Origin: a bacterium
GTDB lineage: Bacteria; Planctomycetota; SZUA-567
Length of the DNA stretch: 64,000 nt
Direction: 5' to 3'
NCBI GenBank assembly: GCA_003245715.1
Contig: QKCJ01000018.1
Span: forward strand, 124,001 to 188,000
This document shows positions 26,381 through 35,740 of the stretch, one piece after another. The position numbers and the translations under genes were made by a program. Under the pieces are notes generated by a model. That model saw only the letters and a program-made list of their open reading frames with translations. It was not told the DNA's origin and ran no database searches. The first letter of the stretch is position 1. Each line of letters starts with the position of its first letter.

Positions 26381-28729
26381 TCATTTCTTTTTATTTACTT
26401 CAGCCGGTTTGGCTTCCGGCGCTTTTTCCTTGGCTTTTTCGCCTTCAGGTGCTTTGGGTGCGGCTGAGGCCGCAGCGTCTTCAGCTGGTTTTTTCTCGCC
26501 TTCGCGTGCCGTCATTATCTTCGCCACCATCTGCTCAAGTTCATCTGCCGGGATTTCAGGGCTGACGTTTTCATAAACAAGTTTGGCCGAGAACTTGCTG
26601 ATTCGTTCCTTGGCGTAGGCTTCGTAAGTGATCTCTTCTGTCCGGTCGAGTGTGCCGTTTTCACCGGCCTCATCAAGATTGGCTTTTTTCGGTGTCGGGT
26701 CGTAGATCACCGGAAGGTTGATTGTGTTGGCTTTATCTGTTTCGCTGTCACGGATGATTTTAAAACCGCCGGGCATACCCTCTGTGTCGTAAAGATAAAG
26801 GCCGAGAACGTTAAGTGAGCCAAGCCTGTCGCGCAGGATACGCATGTCATCACCATCCTGGGTTACGGTAAAGCCGTTGATGGTTATCAGCAGGACATCC
26901 TCGCTCTTGGGGGCTTCGGGTGCTTTAGCGGGGGCATTGGTATTGCCGCGTTGGTTACGCCCGCCGGGAGCTGCGGTTGGCTGGAAAGAAAAATCAGCCG
27001 GACTGCCTCCGCTCTTTTTGCCATCTTTTGAAAGCTCTTCCACTTTCCAGACAAGGTCAACGCCCTGCTTGGTTTTGGTGCCTTTGGTCACATACGCATC
27101 AAACGAAGTGATGAAGGTCTGCTTGAGGCGGTTGTGCATCATTGAGATCCGGCGCAGAACCTGCATCTGGAGGTTCTTGGTCATATCCGCTTTTACATCC
27201 GCATCAGTCTGTTCACTGACCTTGAACTCCAGTGACTTCTCACGCAGGAGCTTTTCATAGGCATTTTTTGACTCCGGCCATGACTGGATATTGCTGAGCA
27301 GATTCTTGATTATCTGGTCCTGCGGTTTGTTGTGGATCGGCAGACGGTTGACTTCCTTTGACCGTTCATCATTAAGGATATCAATCTGGTTGTACAGGTC
27401 CATACTGGCCACGGCAATCCAGCCTCTGCTCTTGTCAACTTCAAGGAGCTTGCGGTTTTTCTTGAGTTGCGGTTCAAACTGCTTCATTTTATTGTCATAC
27501 TCTGACTTGCGCTTATTGGCCTGGGCCATGATCTTGTCGATCTCGCGCAGGTCACGCTCAAACCGGGGCTTATTGCTCTTGACCAGTCCCATGCCAAGGA
27601 GTGTTGATACGGCAATTACGCCTACTGCCGCCCAGCCGTATTTCTCTTTCTTCTTTAGAACTTTGCGGAATCTGCGCTGCTCGGGCAGGAGTGAACAGGT
27701 AAAGCGTGAGAGACCCAGTCCCTGCAGGGCAAGACCGGCTGCAATACCGTAAATCTGCCGGCATTCAAGAAGTTCTTGTGCGTCCACCAGCGGTGAGAGC
27801 AGAAGGTTCTGCGGCAGATCCATGGTACGGGCGCCATAACCGAGTGTGTCAGCCATATACTGGTCAGCCCCTTCCATCAGGAAGGTGTTACCGGCAAGGA
27901 TAAGCTCATCGACAGACGCGCCGCGTTTTGTACTGCGGTAGAAGCCGAATGAGCGCTGGGCTTCTGCAGCCAGGTTGCGGATGACCGGTTCGCAGACATT
28001 AAAGACACGGCTGGCCTGTTTCTCGTCATTCATGCTGCTCTTGAGCTGCTCGGCCTCCTCAAAGCTGATATTGAATTTTTTCATCAGACTGCGTGATACA
28101 TCGTCACCGCAAATGGCAATCGGGCGTAGCCAGAAGCTCTCCTGATTGAACATGACAAAGTCGGTGCTTCGCGCACCACAGTCCAGCAGCATAGCTGTTC
28201 CGTCACTGGGTGTGTCAAAGATGTTGAAGTTGATCATTGCTACAGAGCCGACCTGAATATCTTCAATAAGCAGGTGCGCCTCATCGGCAATCTCAAGGAT
28301 GTTGTTGATAATGTCGCTGCGGCAGCAGAGCAGGGCGATCTGGATTTCATCGGTATCTTCGTTATACCCCAGCTCTTCAAAGTCCCACTGAACTTCTTCA
28401 AGCGGATACGGCACAAGCTGCTTGGCTTCGTAGGAGACTACTTCGCGTAATTTTGAAGGGGCAACGCTCGGAACGGGAAAGCTTCTGAAGAGGGTTGTGT
28501 AGCCTGGTAGGGAGAGAACAACCGGGGTTGAACCGACTTTCTTAACCGCGGCAAATTCCTGCATCGCGTCGCGCACCTTGTCTTCGTGCTGCGGATCGTC
28601 AGGTTGACTGTCAATGCTGGCAAAGAATGTATCGGCAATGGTGACAACTCCACCCTTGCCTTTTTCCAGCTTTATCGCGCGCAGGCCGGTCTGACCAATA
28701 TCAAGACCCCATACCACCCGTTCAGACAT
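26381..28729 (-). CDS. PilM-like actin-fold protein fused to a membrane PilN-like part
   Basis: 782-aa protein. Residues 1-345 are a PilM/FtsA actin-like ATPase domain: VVWGLDIGQTGLRAIKLEKG is the phosphate-1 loop, AMLLDCGARSTDFVMF phosphate-2, and LILAGNTFLMEGADQYMAD the adenosine loop. A PilM-type YEAKQLVPYPLEEVQWDFE segment is at about 102-120. A transmembrane helix follows (WAAVGVIAVSTLLGMGLV at about 366-383), then a coiled coil and a periplasmic PilN-like domain (about 560-720). The tail is Ala/Pro/Lys/Glu-rich. In classical type IV pili PilM and PilN are separate proteins; here they are one chain. AAGGAG lies before the ATG. It is the first gene of a three-gene unit. Pilins, PilB, PilC and secretin are not in the window. 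Confidence 0.8.
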   Translation of the reverse strand: MSERVVWGLDIGQTGLRAIKLEKGKGGVVTIADTFFASIDSQPDDPQHEDKVRDAMQEFAAVKKVGSTPVVLSLPGYTTLFRSFPVPSVAPSKLREVVSYEAKQLVPYPLEEVQWDFEELGYNEDTDEIQIALLCCRSDIINNILEIADEAHLLIEDIQVGSVAMINFNIFDTPSDGTAMLLDCGARSTDFVMFNQESFWLRPIAICGDDVSRSLMKKFNISFEEAEQLKSSMNDEKQASRVFNVCEPVIRNLAAEAQRSFGFYRSTKRGASVDELILAGNTFLMEGADQYMADTLGYGARTMDLPQNLLLSPLVDAQELLECRQIYGIAAGLALQGLGLSRFTCSLLPEQRRFRKVLKKKEKYGWAAVGVIAVSTLLGMGLVKSNKPRFERDLREIDKIMAQANKRKSEYDNKMKQFEPQLKKNRKLLEVDKSRGWIAVASMDLYNQIDILNDERSKEVNRLPIHNKPQDQIIKNLLSNIQSWPESKNAYEKLLREKSLEFKVSEQTDADVKADMTKNLQMQVLRRISMMHNRLKQTFITSFDAYVTKGTKTKQGVDLVWKVEELSKDGKKSGGSPADFSFQPTAAPGGRNQRGNTNAPAKAPEAPKSEDVLLITINGFTVTQDGDDMRILRDRLGSLNVLGLYLYDTEGMPGGFKIIRDSETDKANTINLPVIYDPTPKKANLDEAGENGTLDRTEEITYEAYAKERISKFSAKLVYENVSPEIPADELEQMVAKIMTAREGEKKPAEDAAASAAPKAPEGEKAKEKAPEAKPAEVNKKK

Positions 28730-29199
28730 CAGACACTCCTTTTCTCGGGATTTTCCCCGGTAAATACCCTGATTTACGAGGAAAAACTACAATGTATTTT
28801 AAGACGGTTCAAATAATCAATTTATAAAAATATCACTATCTGCATATTCAGGTATTTAGAATAAGAGAGAGTTTACCTTTTTTTATAACCCAGCACATAA
28901 ACAATTCTGCTGTATATTTTAATATAATGATATATTTCCCAATATTCATGTCAAATAATTTAATATTTACATACGTAATATTATTTATCAACTGCAACCG
29001 TAACTGGTAGTTAAATACGGATAAATGCCATAAAATGATACAGCGCACACTTAATTACCCAAAGTATAATGTTTCTTTTAAAAATTTGACTTTTTCATCC
29101 GGTTTTGGTTGAAAGACAAAAATTCCACACAAAGTCACTGACATTTATGTGGAATATCCGTTTGGTGAATTGTTTGTTTTGGTTGTCTTGAGGGCAGAT
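28730..29199. other. 470-base AT-rich intergenic region
   Basis: No gene seen. It holds the promoter region of the PilM/N operon (its transcription start should lie between 28740 and 29000 on the minus strand) and, at its right end, the terminator of the methyltransferase gene. The 28840-29000 part is very AT-rich with many TATA-like words, so no single promoter can be picked. Confidence 0.5.
29122..29155 (-). terminator. terminator of the RlmD-like gene
   Basis: Perfect inverted repeat ATTCCACA / TGTGGAAT around an 18-base loop, followed on the minus strand by TTTTGTCTTTC, 45 bases after the stop codon of the methyltransferase gene. Confidence 0.65.
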
Positions 29200-30411
29200 C
29201 TAGCCGATTGGCCGCAGCAGGAGCAGGCTTTCCCAGTGGCGGGTCTGTGGGAACATGTCAAAGAGCGTCAGTTCCTCGACTTTATAATGATCTTTGAGGA
29301 TTTTGAGGTCATTAATCAGCGTTATTGGATTGCATGACATGTATGCTACCAGCGGCGGTTTGAGTCGGCAGAGTCCTTCGCAGGCTTTAGGCTCAAGACC
29401 GGTGCGTGGCGGGTTGACCACCAGATAATCAGCCTGAAGCTCGGTTTTTCGGAGGAATTTCACCGCATCTTCGCGCAGGTACTCGATTTTGTCGGTCGGA
29501 ATACCGTTATTTTCCATATTAATATGGGCGAGATCAACATTGTCATCAATATTCTCGACAGCCACAACCTTCTCAAACTTGTCGGCCATAAGCTGGGCGA
29601 TCACGCCGGTACCAGAGTATGCGTCGATTGCAAGTTTGCCTTCAGGCGCATAATTGGCGATTTTCTTATAGGCCTGCTCTGCCACATTCGGGTTGGCCTG
29701 AAAGAAGGTATTTGGCCCTATGAGGAACTTTTTGCCGAGATATTCCTCGAAAATATGGCTTTCGCCGTAATATTTGACCGGTGCGCCGAAAGAAATATCA
29801 CTCATGCCGTCCGAGAGCAGCCAGTAAATTGAATCTGCGTAGCCACCATCAAGCAGCTCCTGCGCCATTGAGTCAATAATTCCGGCATTTTCTGTGCTTT
29901 TGGTCACAAGCGAGAGCAGAACCTGGCCGTTTCTGGTCTGGCGTACTACAAAATAACGCATAAATCCATGGTGTGAAAGGTAATTATATGAATCAAGCTC
30001 GTTTTTGACGGTCAATTCATGCGCCTTTTTAAAGGCATTGAAGGCTTTTTCACCAGTCAGATGACACATCTCCAGTTCCACTACCCATTTATGCGAATTT
30101 CTCTTGCGCAGACCTGCTTTGTTGAAGGCAAAGACAAAATCCATCCGCTGACGGTAGCGGTAGTCGGTAGGGCTTGAAACTATTTCCAGCTTGTCCCAGG
30201 GCAGGATATCTTCTATCTCATTTAGCACAGACATTTTACGGAAGACTGACGCCTTGGCCGCGACCTGTTTTTCGTAGGATAAATTCTGAAATTCACAGCC
30301 CCCGCACTCACCGAAGTGGACGCAGGCCGGTTCTGCCGAGTCAGCAAAAGGTGCAAGCTCGTCATGGAGCATCTGCTTGAGAAGGTGTTTGGGTTTTATT
30401 TTTCGTGCCAT
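29200..30411 (-). CDS. 23S rRNA (uracil) C5-methyltransferase, TrmA/RlmD family
   Basis: 403-aa SAM-dependent enzyme that methylates C5 of a uridine, probably in 23S rRNA. The N-terminal Fe-S cluster cysteines are in CVHFGECGGCEFQNL (about 30-44); the fourth ligand is probably the Cys of the LEMCHLTG segment. A central domain is followed by a Rossmann fold with AIDAYSGTGVIAQLMADKF and VNPPRTGLEPKA, and the catalytic cysteine is in AYMSCNPITLINDL. The usual N-terminal TRAM domain is missing: the protein starts only about 30 residues before the cysteines. Which of RlmC/RlmD-type targets it modifies cannot be told from sequence. It ends an operon-like leftward pair with yraN, which ends 38 bases before its start. 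Confidence 0.88.
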   Translation of the reverse strand: MARKIKPKHLLKQMLHDELAPFADSAEPACVHFGECGGCEFQNLSYEKQVAAKASVFRKMSVLNEIEDILPWDKLEIVSSPTDYRYRQRMDFVFAFNKAGLRKRNSHKWVVELEMCHLTGEKAFNAFKKAHELTVKNELDSYNYLSHHGFMRYFVVRQTRNGQVLLSLVTKSTENAGIIDSMAQELLDGGYADSIYWLLSDGMSDISFGAPVKYYGESHIFEEYLGKKFLIGPNTFFQANPNVAEQAYKKIANYAPEGKLAIDAYSGTGVIAQLMADKFEKVVAVENIDDNVDLAHINMENNGIPTDKIEYLREDAVKFLRKTELQADYLVVNPPRTGLEPKACEGLCRLKPPLVAYMSCNPITLINDLKILKDHYKVEELTLFDMFPQTRHWESLLLLRPIG

Positions 30412-30448
30412 TCTGTCCTGTTTCTGTCTTAAAATTGTTATTCAGCTA

Positions 30449-30817
30449 TTAACCGAGTTCGACCGCGTTTTTTATAACCTCAACCCTGATATTTTCCCCG
30501 TCAGCGAGGTCTACAGTTACTACGTCAATTCGCACCGGCATTTCATGCAGATTCTTTTTGGTCAGGTAAATATTGATCGCATTGAGCATATGGTTGAGCT
30601 TGCGGCTGTCAACAGCTTCTTCCGCACTTCCGTAAATTTCATTGCTCCTGGTCTTGACCTCGATAATCGCCAGAACGTCATTATCTAAAGCAATAATATC
30701 CAACTCACCGTTTCGCACGCGGAAATTCCGCTCAAGGATTTTATACCCCATTCGCTTGAGTTCATGCACCGCAGCCTGCTCGCCAAGGTCACCCTTCTGC
30801 TTGCGTGTGAAAAACAT
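30449..30817 (-). CDS. UPF0102 / YraN family protein
   Basis: 122-aa protein of the widely conserved YraN family, which has a restriction-endonuclease-like fold and is thought to act in DNA recombination or repair. Motifs seen are KGDLGEQAAVHELKRMGYKIL (about 8-28), RNGELDIIALDNDVLAIIEVKTRS (about 35-58; the E-x-D...E-V-K catalytic-like triad) and RKLNHMLNAINIYL. The longer open frame adds 28 low-complexity residues. The ATG at 30817 with GGAG upstream matches the family length. It may be co-transcribed with the rRNA methyltransferase gene. The 155-base nested inverted repeat lies just upstream. Confidence 0.88.
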   Translation of the reverse strand: MFFTRKQKGDLGEQAAVHELKRMGYKILERNFRVRNGELDIIALDNDVLAIIEVKTRSNEIYGSAEEAVDSRKLNHMLNAINIYLTKKNLHEMPVRIDVVTVDLADGENIRVEVIKNAVELG

Positions 30818-30885
30818 ATTTGTGGTCTCCGGTGGTGTAGGGGATAGATGAGAATGGGTAAAAAGAGTATTGGTTTGTAGTAAGA

Positions 30886-31040
30886 GCGTGGGGTTTTCCA
30901 CCCCACACCCCGTACAAACGCAGTGCGTTTGATCACAGTTTCCGCAAGCGTGTATCGACCCTGCGTAATGCTATCACGCTTGCAAACAATACGATCAAAC
31001 GTGTTACGTTTGCCTGGGTGTGGGGCAGGACGCCCCACGC
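30886..31040. repeat. 155-base nested inverted repeat (REP/MITE-like element)
   Basis: The arms at 30886-30934 and about 30992-31040 are imperfect inverted copies: both hold GCGTGGGG, CCCCACACCC, CAAACG and CGTTTGATC blocks at matching spacing. Each arm is itself hairpin-forming (GTGGGG/CCCCAC and CAAACG/CGTTTG). An inner pair GCAAGCGTG / CACGCTTGC sits between them. The element is GC-rich in an otherwise AT-rich gap, lies between pepA and yraN, and encodes no protein. This is the layout of REP-type palindromic units or a small MITE. Whether other copies exist in the genome cannot be seen here. Confidence 0.75.
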
Positions 31041-31098
31041 GGTTAACCAAAGTTACTATAACCTGCTCTTACCCCGGCAACTATTTCACAATATGTAC

Positions 31099-32550
31099 TT
31101 ACTTAACCTTACCCTGCTCAACCAGATTCCCCGCAAGCGCAGTTATGCTCTTTACGCCGAAACCTTTTGCGCCCTTGCCGAGGTGTTCGTGTGCGTCTTC
31201 CTTTATGCCGGGACCGGCGATATCAACGTGGATCCATTTCTGCCCGTCTGGGACAAACTGCTTGAGGAAGAGCGCGGCAGTGATTGAGCCGCCCCAGCGT
31301 GAGCCGATATTCTTGCAGTCGGCAATTTCAGTCTTGAGCTGCTCTGCATAAGGGGTGTGCAGCGGCATTTCCCAGAGATATTCTCCGACCTCTTCTCCGG
31401 CATTTAAAAATTGTCCGGTGAAGATGCTGTCTGTTCCGTAGACCCCGGCGATATCTTCGCCAAGACCAACCACGCACGCACCGGTTAGGGTTGCCGAGTC
31501 GATGATGTAATCAGGTTTCTTGCCGGCGGCAATATCAAGCGCGTCAGCCAGAATCAGTCGTCCTTCCGCATCGGTGTTATCGACCTGAACGGTCAGGCCG
31601 CTGCGCATCTTGAGGATGTCTGTGGTGTGGTAAGCGGTTGATGAGATGTCGTTCTCAACGAGCGGGCAGAGTAGGGTGATCTTGATCGGGAGTTTTAATT
31701 GGGCGATTGAACAGGCCGCGCCGAACATCATCGCCGCGCCGCCCATGTCCATCTTCATGCCGACCTGTGAGGAGGCTGGCTTGAGGCAGTAGCCGCCGGT
31801 ATCAAAGGTCACGCCCTTACCGACAAGCGCAAGATGGCAGACCGCGCCGCGTGGTGAATAGGTGGCAGAGACTAGTTTCGGGCGTTTTGAAGCGCCGTCG
31901 CCGACTCCCAGAATGCCGCCACATTTTTCTTTTTTGAGGCGGGCTTCATTCCATATTTCAACCGTCAGGCCGGCCTTCTTGCCTTCTGTGCTCATGAGTT
32001 TGGCCAGAGACTCGGGGTGGATGACATTTGCCGGTTCGTTAAGGATGTCACGCGCGAAATTCACCCACTTGTTGACAGTGGCGGCAGGTTTCACGGCTTT
32101 TTTAAGTTTGGTTTCGTTTTTAGCTATTAGAACGGCTGGTAATGGTTTTTTCTTTTCCTTGAGGTATTTGTCAAATACGTAGCCGCCAAGTTCGGCTCCT
32201 TCCTGCGCGGCGATGGCAAGAGGAGTGTCAAGTTCTGAGGTGAGTATGATAACACGTTTGCATTTGGCGGATTTTGCCTCAGATAGGGCCGCGCTGACAA
32301 GCTTGCGCATCTCTTTTTCGGGGTTTGAGTTTTTGGCGTCAAGGCGTGCAGATTTTGCAACTATGCGCAGATACTTGCCGCATTTGCCGCTGTGGACGAT
32401 TAGAGATTCGCCTTCTTTTTCCGGAGCCTGAAAATCAAGCTCAGGGAGGATGATGTCGTTGCAGAGGGGCGTTTTGCCGTCCGCGAAGGGAACGACGATG
32501 AAGTCGTAGTCTTTTGGTGCGTATTTGCCAGAAATTGAGAATGAGCCCAT
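31099..32550 (-). CDS. pepA: leucyl aminopeptidase (M17)
   Basis: 483-aa cytosolic dimetal aminopeptidase that removes N-terminal residues from peptides. The M17 signature NTDAEGRLILADALDIA is at about 332-348. Metal ligands are in GKGVTFDTGGYCLKP (about 254-268), where the usual S of FDSGG is T, and in MKMDMGGAA. The N-terminal macro-like domain is poorly conserved, as usual. The C-terminal HVDIAGPG motif is present, with the family's KG.TG.GV replaced by KGAKGFGV. AAAGGACAAA precedes the ATG. The gene stands alone. Possible secondary DNA-binding roles known from E. coli PepA cannot be judged. Confidence 0.96.
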   Translation of the reverse strand: MGSFSISGKYAPKDYDFIVVPFADGKTPLCNDIILPELDFQAPEKEGESLIVHSGKCGKYLRIVAKSARLDAKNSNPEKEMRKLVSAALSEAKSAKCKRVIILTSELDTPLAIAAQEGAELGGYVFDKYLKEKKKPLPAVLIAKNETKLKKAVKPAATVNKWVNFARDILNEPANVIHPESLAKLMSTEGKKAGLTVEIWNEARLKKEKCGGILGVGDGASKRPKLVSATYSPRGAVCHLALVGKGVTFDTGGYCLKPASSQVGMKMDMGGAAMMFGAACSIAQLKLPIKITLLCPLVENDISSTAYHTTDILKMRSGLTVQVDNTDAEGRLILADALDIAAGKKPDYIIDSATLTGACVVGLGEDIAGVYGTDSIFTGQFLNAGEEVGEYLWEMPLHTPYAEQLKTEIADCKNIGSRWGGSITAALFLKQFVPDGQKWIHVDIAGPGIKEDAHEHLGKGAKGFGVKSITALAGNLVEQGKVK

Positions 32551-32716
32551 ATTTGTCCTTTCAAAAAGTTGAAGATTCGTGAGTAAAAAATCCGATAACT
32601 TTAAGTATTATAAATGCTAAAGGTGAAAATAAAAGATATTTTTAAAGGCGAGTATCCTTGCAAAATATTTTTTTTTCGTATAATCACACATATATTATTG
32701 TACGCTGGAGATTAAT

Positions 32717-34297
32717 GTGAAAATTCGTGTCCTTTACGAAGACAATATGCCGCAGGATAAAATTTGGGATATCTCTGATAAGAGGCGGTATGTCTTTGGC
32801 CGGGATGCAGATTGCGATTTCAAGCTCTCTGATGTACAAACCTCACGCCATCATTTTTCCATTGATACCAGCGCTGACAAACCGGTTATCGTCGATCTCG
32901 GTTCATGTAATGGCACTATCCTCAACGGCCGCAAGATAAAGAAATCAAATCTATCCACTGATGATATTATCATTGTCGGGGAGTGTCGTCTGCGTTTTGA
33001 GACAGGCTCGAGTGTTGACGGGATTGGTTCGGTTGATATTGTTGATGACAGGCCTGATGATATCAGCACCTCCTTCAAGCACCGCTATGCGCCTGAAAAG
33101 TGGCAGGATGCTTCTGGCGGCGTGGGTGAGAGTATTGTGGAGATGAGCCGGAAACTTGACAGGGTCTGTTACCTTTCGGGATGGATTTTCGCCGGCCACA
33201 GTACTGAAGACATTTTCAAGATTGTTCTTGATGAAGCGCTGGAGCTTACCGGTGGCGAACGTGCTTCGGCTCTGCTTGTTGACAAGGAAACAGGCCGGAC
33301 AAAGCCGGTGATGGTGCGGATGCCGGGGCTTGAAATCTGCTCGGCTTTTCCGGTGAGCAAGACCATCGTCAGGGAGACCCTTGATACCGGCGAGTCGGTG
33401 ATATCTGATTGTCTTGATGATGATGCGCGCTTTAAGGGTTCGGATTCTGTCAGTGAGCAGAGTCTGGTCAGTGTGATGTGTGTGCCGCTGATGACGCTCA
33501 AGGAAGAGATTATCGGGGTGCTTTATATTGATACTGCCGATCCGGCGAAAAAATTCACCAATAAAGACCTCTCGCTCTTTGCCGCGCTTGGTTATCAGAC
33601 GGCGGTGGCTGTTGAGCGTGCGGGGCTGGTTTCTGATATGGAGCGGCTGTTTTTTGGCGCGATTCTTTCGCTTTCAGCGAGTATTGAAGCCAAGGACAAA
33701 TACACCAAGGGCCATTCAGAGCGGGTTACCTGCTACAGCCTGATTATTGCTGACGAGATGGGGCTGGTTGAGCGCGACAGGACGGTTGTGGAGCTTGCAG
33801 GGATTATGCACGACGTTGGCAAGGTCGGGGTTCCTGAGGTTATTCTGAGCTGTCCGGGGAAGCTTACCGAGGAGGATTTCACGCTCGTTCGCCAGCATCC
33901 GGAAAAGGGTGCGGAGATTATCAGCAAGATGCCTGATATTGCCGGGGTGGCGCCGATTCACGAGGTCGCAAGAGCGACAAAATATCACCATGAGAAATTT
34001 GACGGTACGGGTTATCCTGAGGGGCTTAGTGGCGACGGGATTCCACTGGTTTCACGAATCCTCGCGGTTGCGGATACCTTTGACGCGATTACCAGTGACC
34101 GTTCTTACCGCAAGGGCAGGACGGCGGCTTCGGCGATGAAGATTTTAAGCGCCTGCGCGGGGACTCAGGTTGATCCTGATGTCTTGGCGGCTTTTGAGCG
34201 GGCGTATGATAAGGGTTTGCTTGAAGTTGCGGCAAAGGTCAGGTCGCATCTGAAGTTTGACGCTTCAGAGTTGCTTGCCCCGATTGGTTGCAACTGA
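32717..34297 (+). CDS. FHA-GAF-HD-GYP signalling protein
   Basis: 526-aa cytoplasmic protein with three domains. An N-terminal FHA phosphothreonine-binding domain (about 5-95) contains FGRDADCDFKLSD, SRHHF and LGSCNGTILNG. A GAF domain spans about 150-310, with VMCVPLMTLKEEIIGVLYID. The HD-GYP phosphodiesterase domain spans about 320-500: the metal-binding HD pair is in GIMHDVGKVGVPE and the GYP motif in HHEKFDGTGYPEGL. HD-GYP enzymes linearise cyclic di-GMP. The FHA domain implies recognition of a phosphoprotein, linking Ser/Thr kinase signalling to c-di-GMP. All key residues appear intact. A GTG start at 32717 follows TGGAG. It stands alone, ahead of the homoserine dehydrogenase gene. Confidence 0.93.
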   Translation: MKIRVLYEDNMPQDKIWDISDKRRYVFGRDADCDFKLSDVQTSRHHFSIDTSADKPVIVDLGSCNGTILNGRKIKKSNLSTDDIIIVGECRLRFETGSSVDGIGSVDIVDDRPDDISTSFKHRYAPEKWQDASGGVGESIVEMSRKLDRVCYLSGWIFAGHSTEDIFKIVLDEALELTGGERASALLVDKETGRTKPVMVRMPGLEICSAFPVSKTIVRETLDTGESVISDCLDDDARFKGSDSVSEQSLVSVMCVPLMTLKEEIIGVLYIDTADPAKKFTNKDLSLFAALGYQTAVAVERAGLVSDMERLFFGAILSLSASIEAKDKYTKGHSERVTCYSLIIADEMGLVERDRTVVELAGIMHDVGKVGVPEVILSCPGKLTEEDFTLVRQHPEKGAEIISKMPDIAGVAPIHEVARATKYHHEKFDGTGYPEGLSGDGIPLVSRILAVADTFDAITSDRSYRKGRTAASAMKILSACAGTQVDPDVLAAFERAYDKGLLEVAAKVRSHLKFDASELLAPIGCN

Positions 34298-34376
34298 TGC
34301 TGTGGCAGGCCTGAATGATTTGAATGAATTAAAGTTAATATTAGAATATATATGTAATTGAAAGGAAGTTTTCAGA

Positions 34377-35672
34377 ATGAGCTGTAAAGTAATTAAGGTT
34401 GGTGTGGTTGGTGCCGGAACGGTTGGTTCGGGTACTATTGAAACTCTGATAAAACGCGCTGATATCCTGAAGAAGCGTTGCGGGGTGCGTATTGAGCTGG
34501 CGGCGGTTGCCGAACTTGATGCTGCCAAGGCGATTGCTGCGGGTGCGAGTAAAGATATTATTGTTGATGATTATAAGAAGGTCACGGAGAATCCTGAAAT
34601 TGACATTGTTGCCGAGCTTATCGGCGGCACTGGTCTGGCCGGGGCGATTGTAGAGTCGGCTCTCAGTAACGGCAAGGCGGTTGTCACAGCCAACAAGGCG
34701 CTGCTTTCTGAGAAGGGGCGTCCGCTCTTTGCCCTTGCGCGTGAGAAGAAGGTTCCGCTGGCCTTTGAAGCGGCTGTTGGCGGCGGTATTCCGTGTATGC
34801 TCTCAATCCGCGAAGGGCTTAACTGTAACAGCTACCAGTCACTTCTTGGTATCCTCAACGGTACCTGTAATTATATCCTCACCCAGATGACCCAGAAGGG
34901 CGTGGCTTATGAAACCTGCCTCAAAGAAGCGCAGGAACTTGGTTTTGCCGAGGCTGATCCGACAACGGATGTCGGCGGTTTTGATACCGGTCACAAACTC
35001 GCGCTGCTCTCGGCTCTGGCTTTTGACAGCTGGGTTGATTTTGACAAGATGCACATTGAGGGCATCGACAAGGTAGACCTTGATGACGTGAAATTTGCCG
35101 AAAAACTTGGTTATACGATCAAGCTGCTGGCGGTGGCTCGTCCTGATGGGGATGGTTTGTTCCTCTCGGTTCACCCGGCGCTGCTTCCCAACAGTCATAC
35201 CCTTGCCGGAATCCACGGTTCGCTCAATGCCGTTTCATTGTTTGGTGATATTGTTCAGGAGTCGGTGCTGGTTGGCCGCGGGGCGGGTAAATTCCCGACT
35301 GCCAGCGCGGTTATTGCCGACATTACCCAGGTTGCCAGAATGCTTGCCTTCTCTCCGGAGATGCCTTCCTGGACTCCTGAGCCGGAACCGGTTTACAAGC
35401 TCCTTCCGATGTCGGACTACACCTCACGCTACTATCTGCGTTTTGTGGTTGAGGATGAAACCGGGGTGCTTGCCAAGATTACCGGGGCGCTCGGTGATAA
35501 TAACGTCAGCATCGCCAGCGTCAATCAGGGTGAAAACCCGATTGGCAAAAACGCTGCAATTATGGTTATCACCCATAAGGCCAAAGAGGGGGATATTCAG
35601 AAAGCCCTTTCCGCGATTGGTGGCATGAGCTTTACCCGTCAGGCTCCGGTTCTGCTGCGCATTGAAGAATAA
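34377..35672 (+). CDS. hom: homoserine dehydrogenase
   Basis: 431-aa NAD(P)-dependent enzyme that reduces aspartate semialdehyde to homoserine for threonine and methionine synthesis. It has an N-terminal Rossmann motif GVVGAGTVGSGT (about 8-19), VTANKALLSEKG, and the catalytic domain signature GILNGTCNYILTQM with downstream GFAEADPTTDVGGFDTGHKLALL. A C-terminal ACT domain (about 350-428; YYLRFVVEDETGVLAKITGAL) is the typical threonine feedback site. AAGGAAG lies eight bases before the ATG. It is monocistronic, closed by a terminator. lysC, thrB and thrC are not adjacent. Confidence 0.97.
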   Translation: MSCKVIKVGVVGAGTVGSGTIETLIKRADILKKRCGVRIELAAVAELDAAKAIAAGASKDIIVDDYKKVTENPEIDIVAELIGGTGLAGAIVESALSNGKAVVTANKALLSEKGRPLFALAREKKVPLAFEAAVGGGIPCMLSIREGLNCNSYQSLLGILNGTCNYILTQMTQKGVAYETCLKEAQELGFAEADPTTDVGGFDTGHKLALLSALAFDSWVDFDKMHIEGIDKVDLDDVKFAEKLGYTIKLLAVARPDGDGLFLSVHPALLPNSHTLAGIHGSLNAVSLFGDIVQESVLVGRGAGKFPTASAVIADITQVARMLAFSPEMPSWTPEPEPVYKLLPMSDYTSRYYLRFVVEDETGVLAKITGALGDNNVSIASVNQGENPIGKNAAIMVITHKAKEGDIQKALSAIGGMSFTRQAPVLLRIEE

Positions 35673-35701
35673 ATAACGCCTTAAGCGTAATTATGTGTTT
35701 T

Positions 35702-35740
35702 CATCCGGGGCGACTGTTTGTCGGGTCCGGATGTTTTTTA
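35702..35740 (+). terminator. intrinsic terminator after hom
   Basis: CATCCGG / CCGGATG with an inner CGAC-TGTTT-GTCG stem, followed by TTTTTT, 30 bases after the stop codon. Confidence 0.9.

Noticed and set aside
30923..31351. 142-codon plus-strand frame over the inverted repeat and the pepA 3' end
   Set aside because: It spans non-coding repeat and antisense of pepA, with no start signal.
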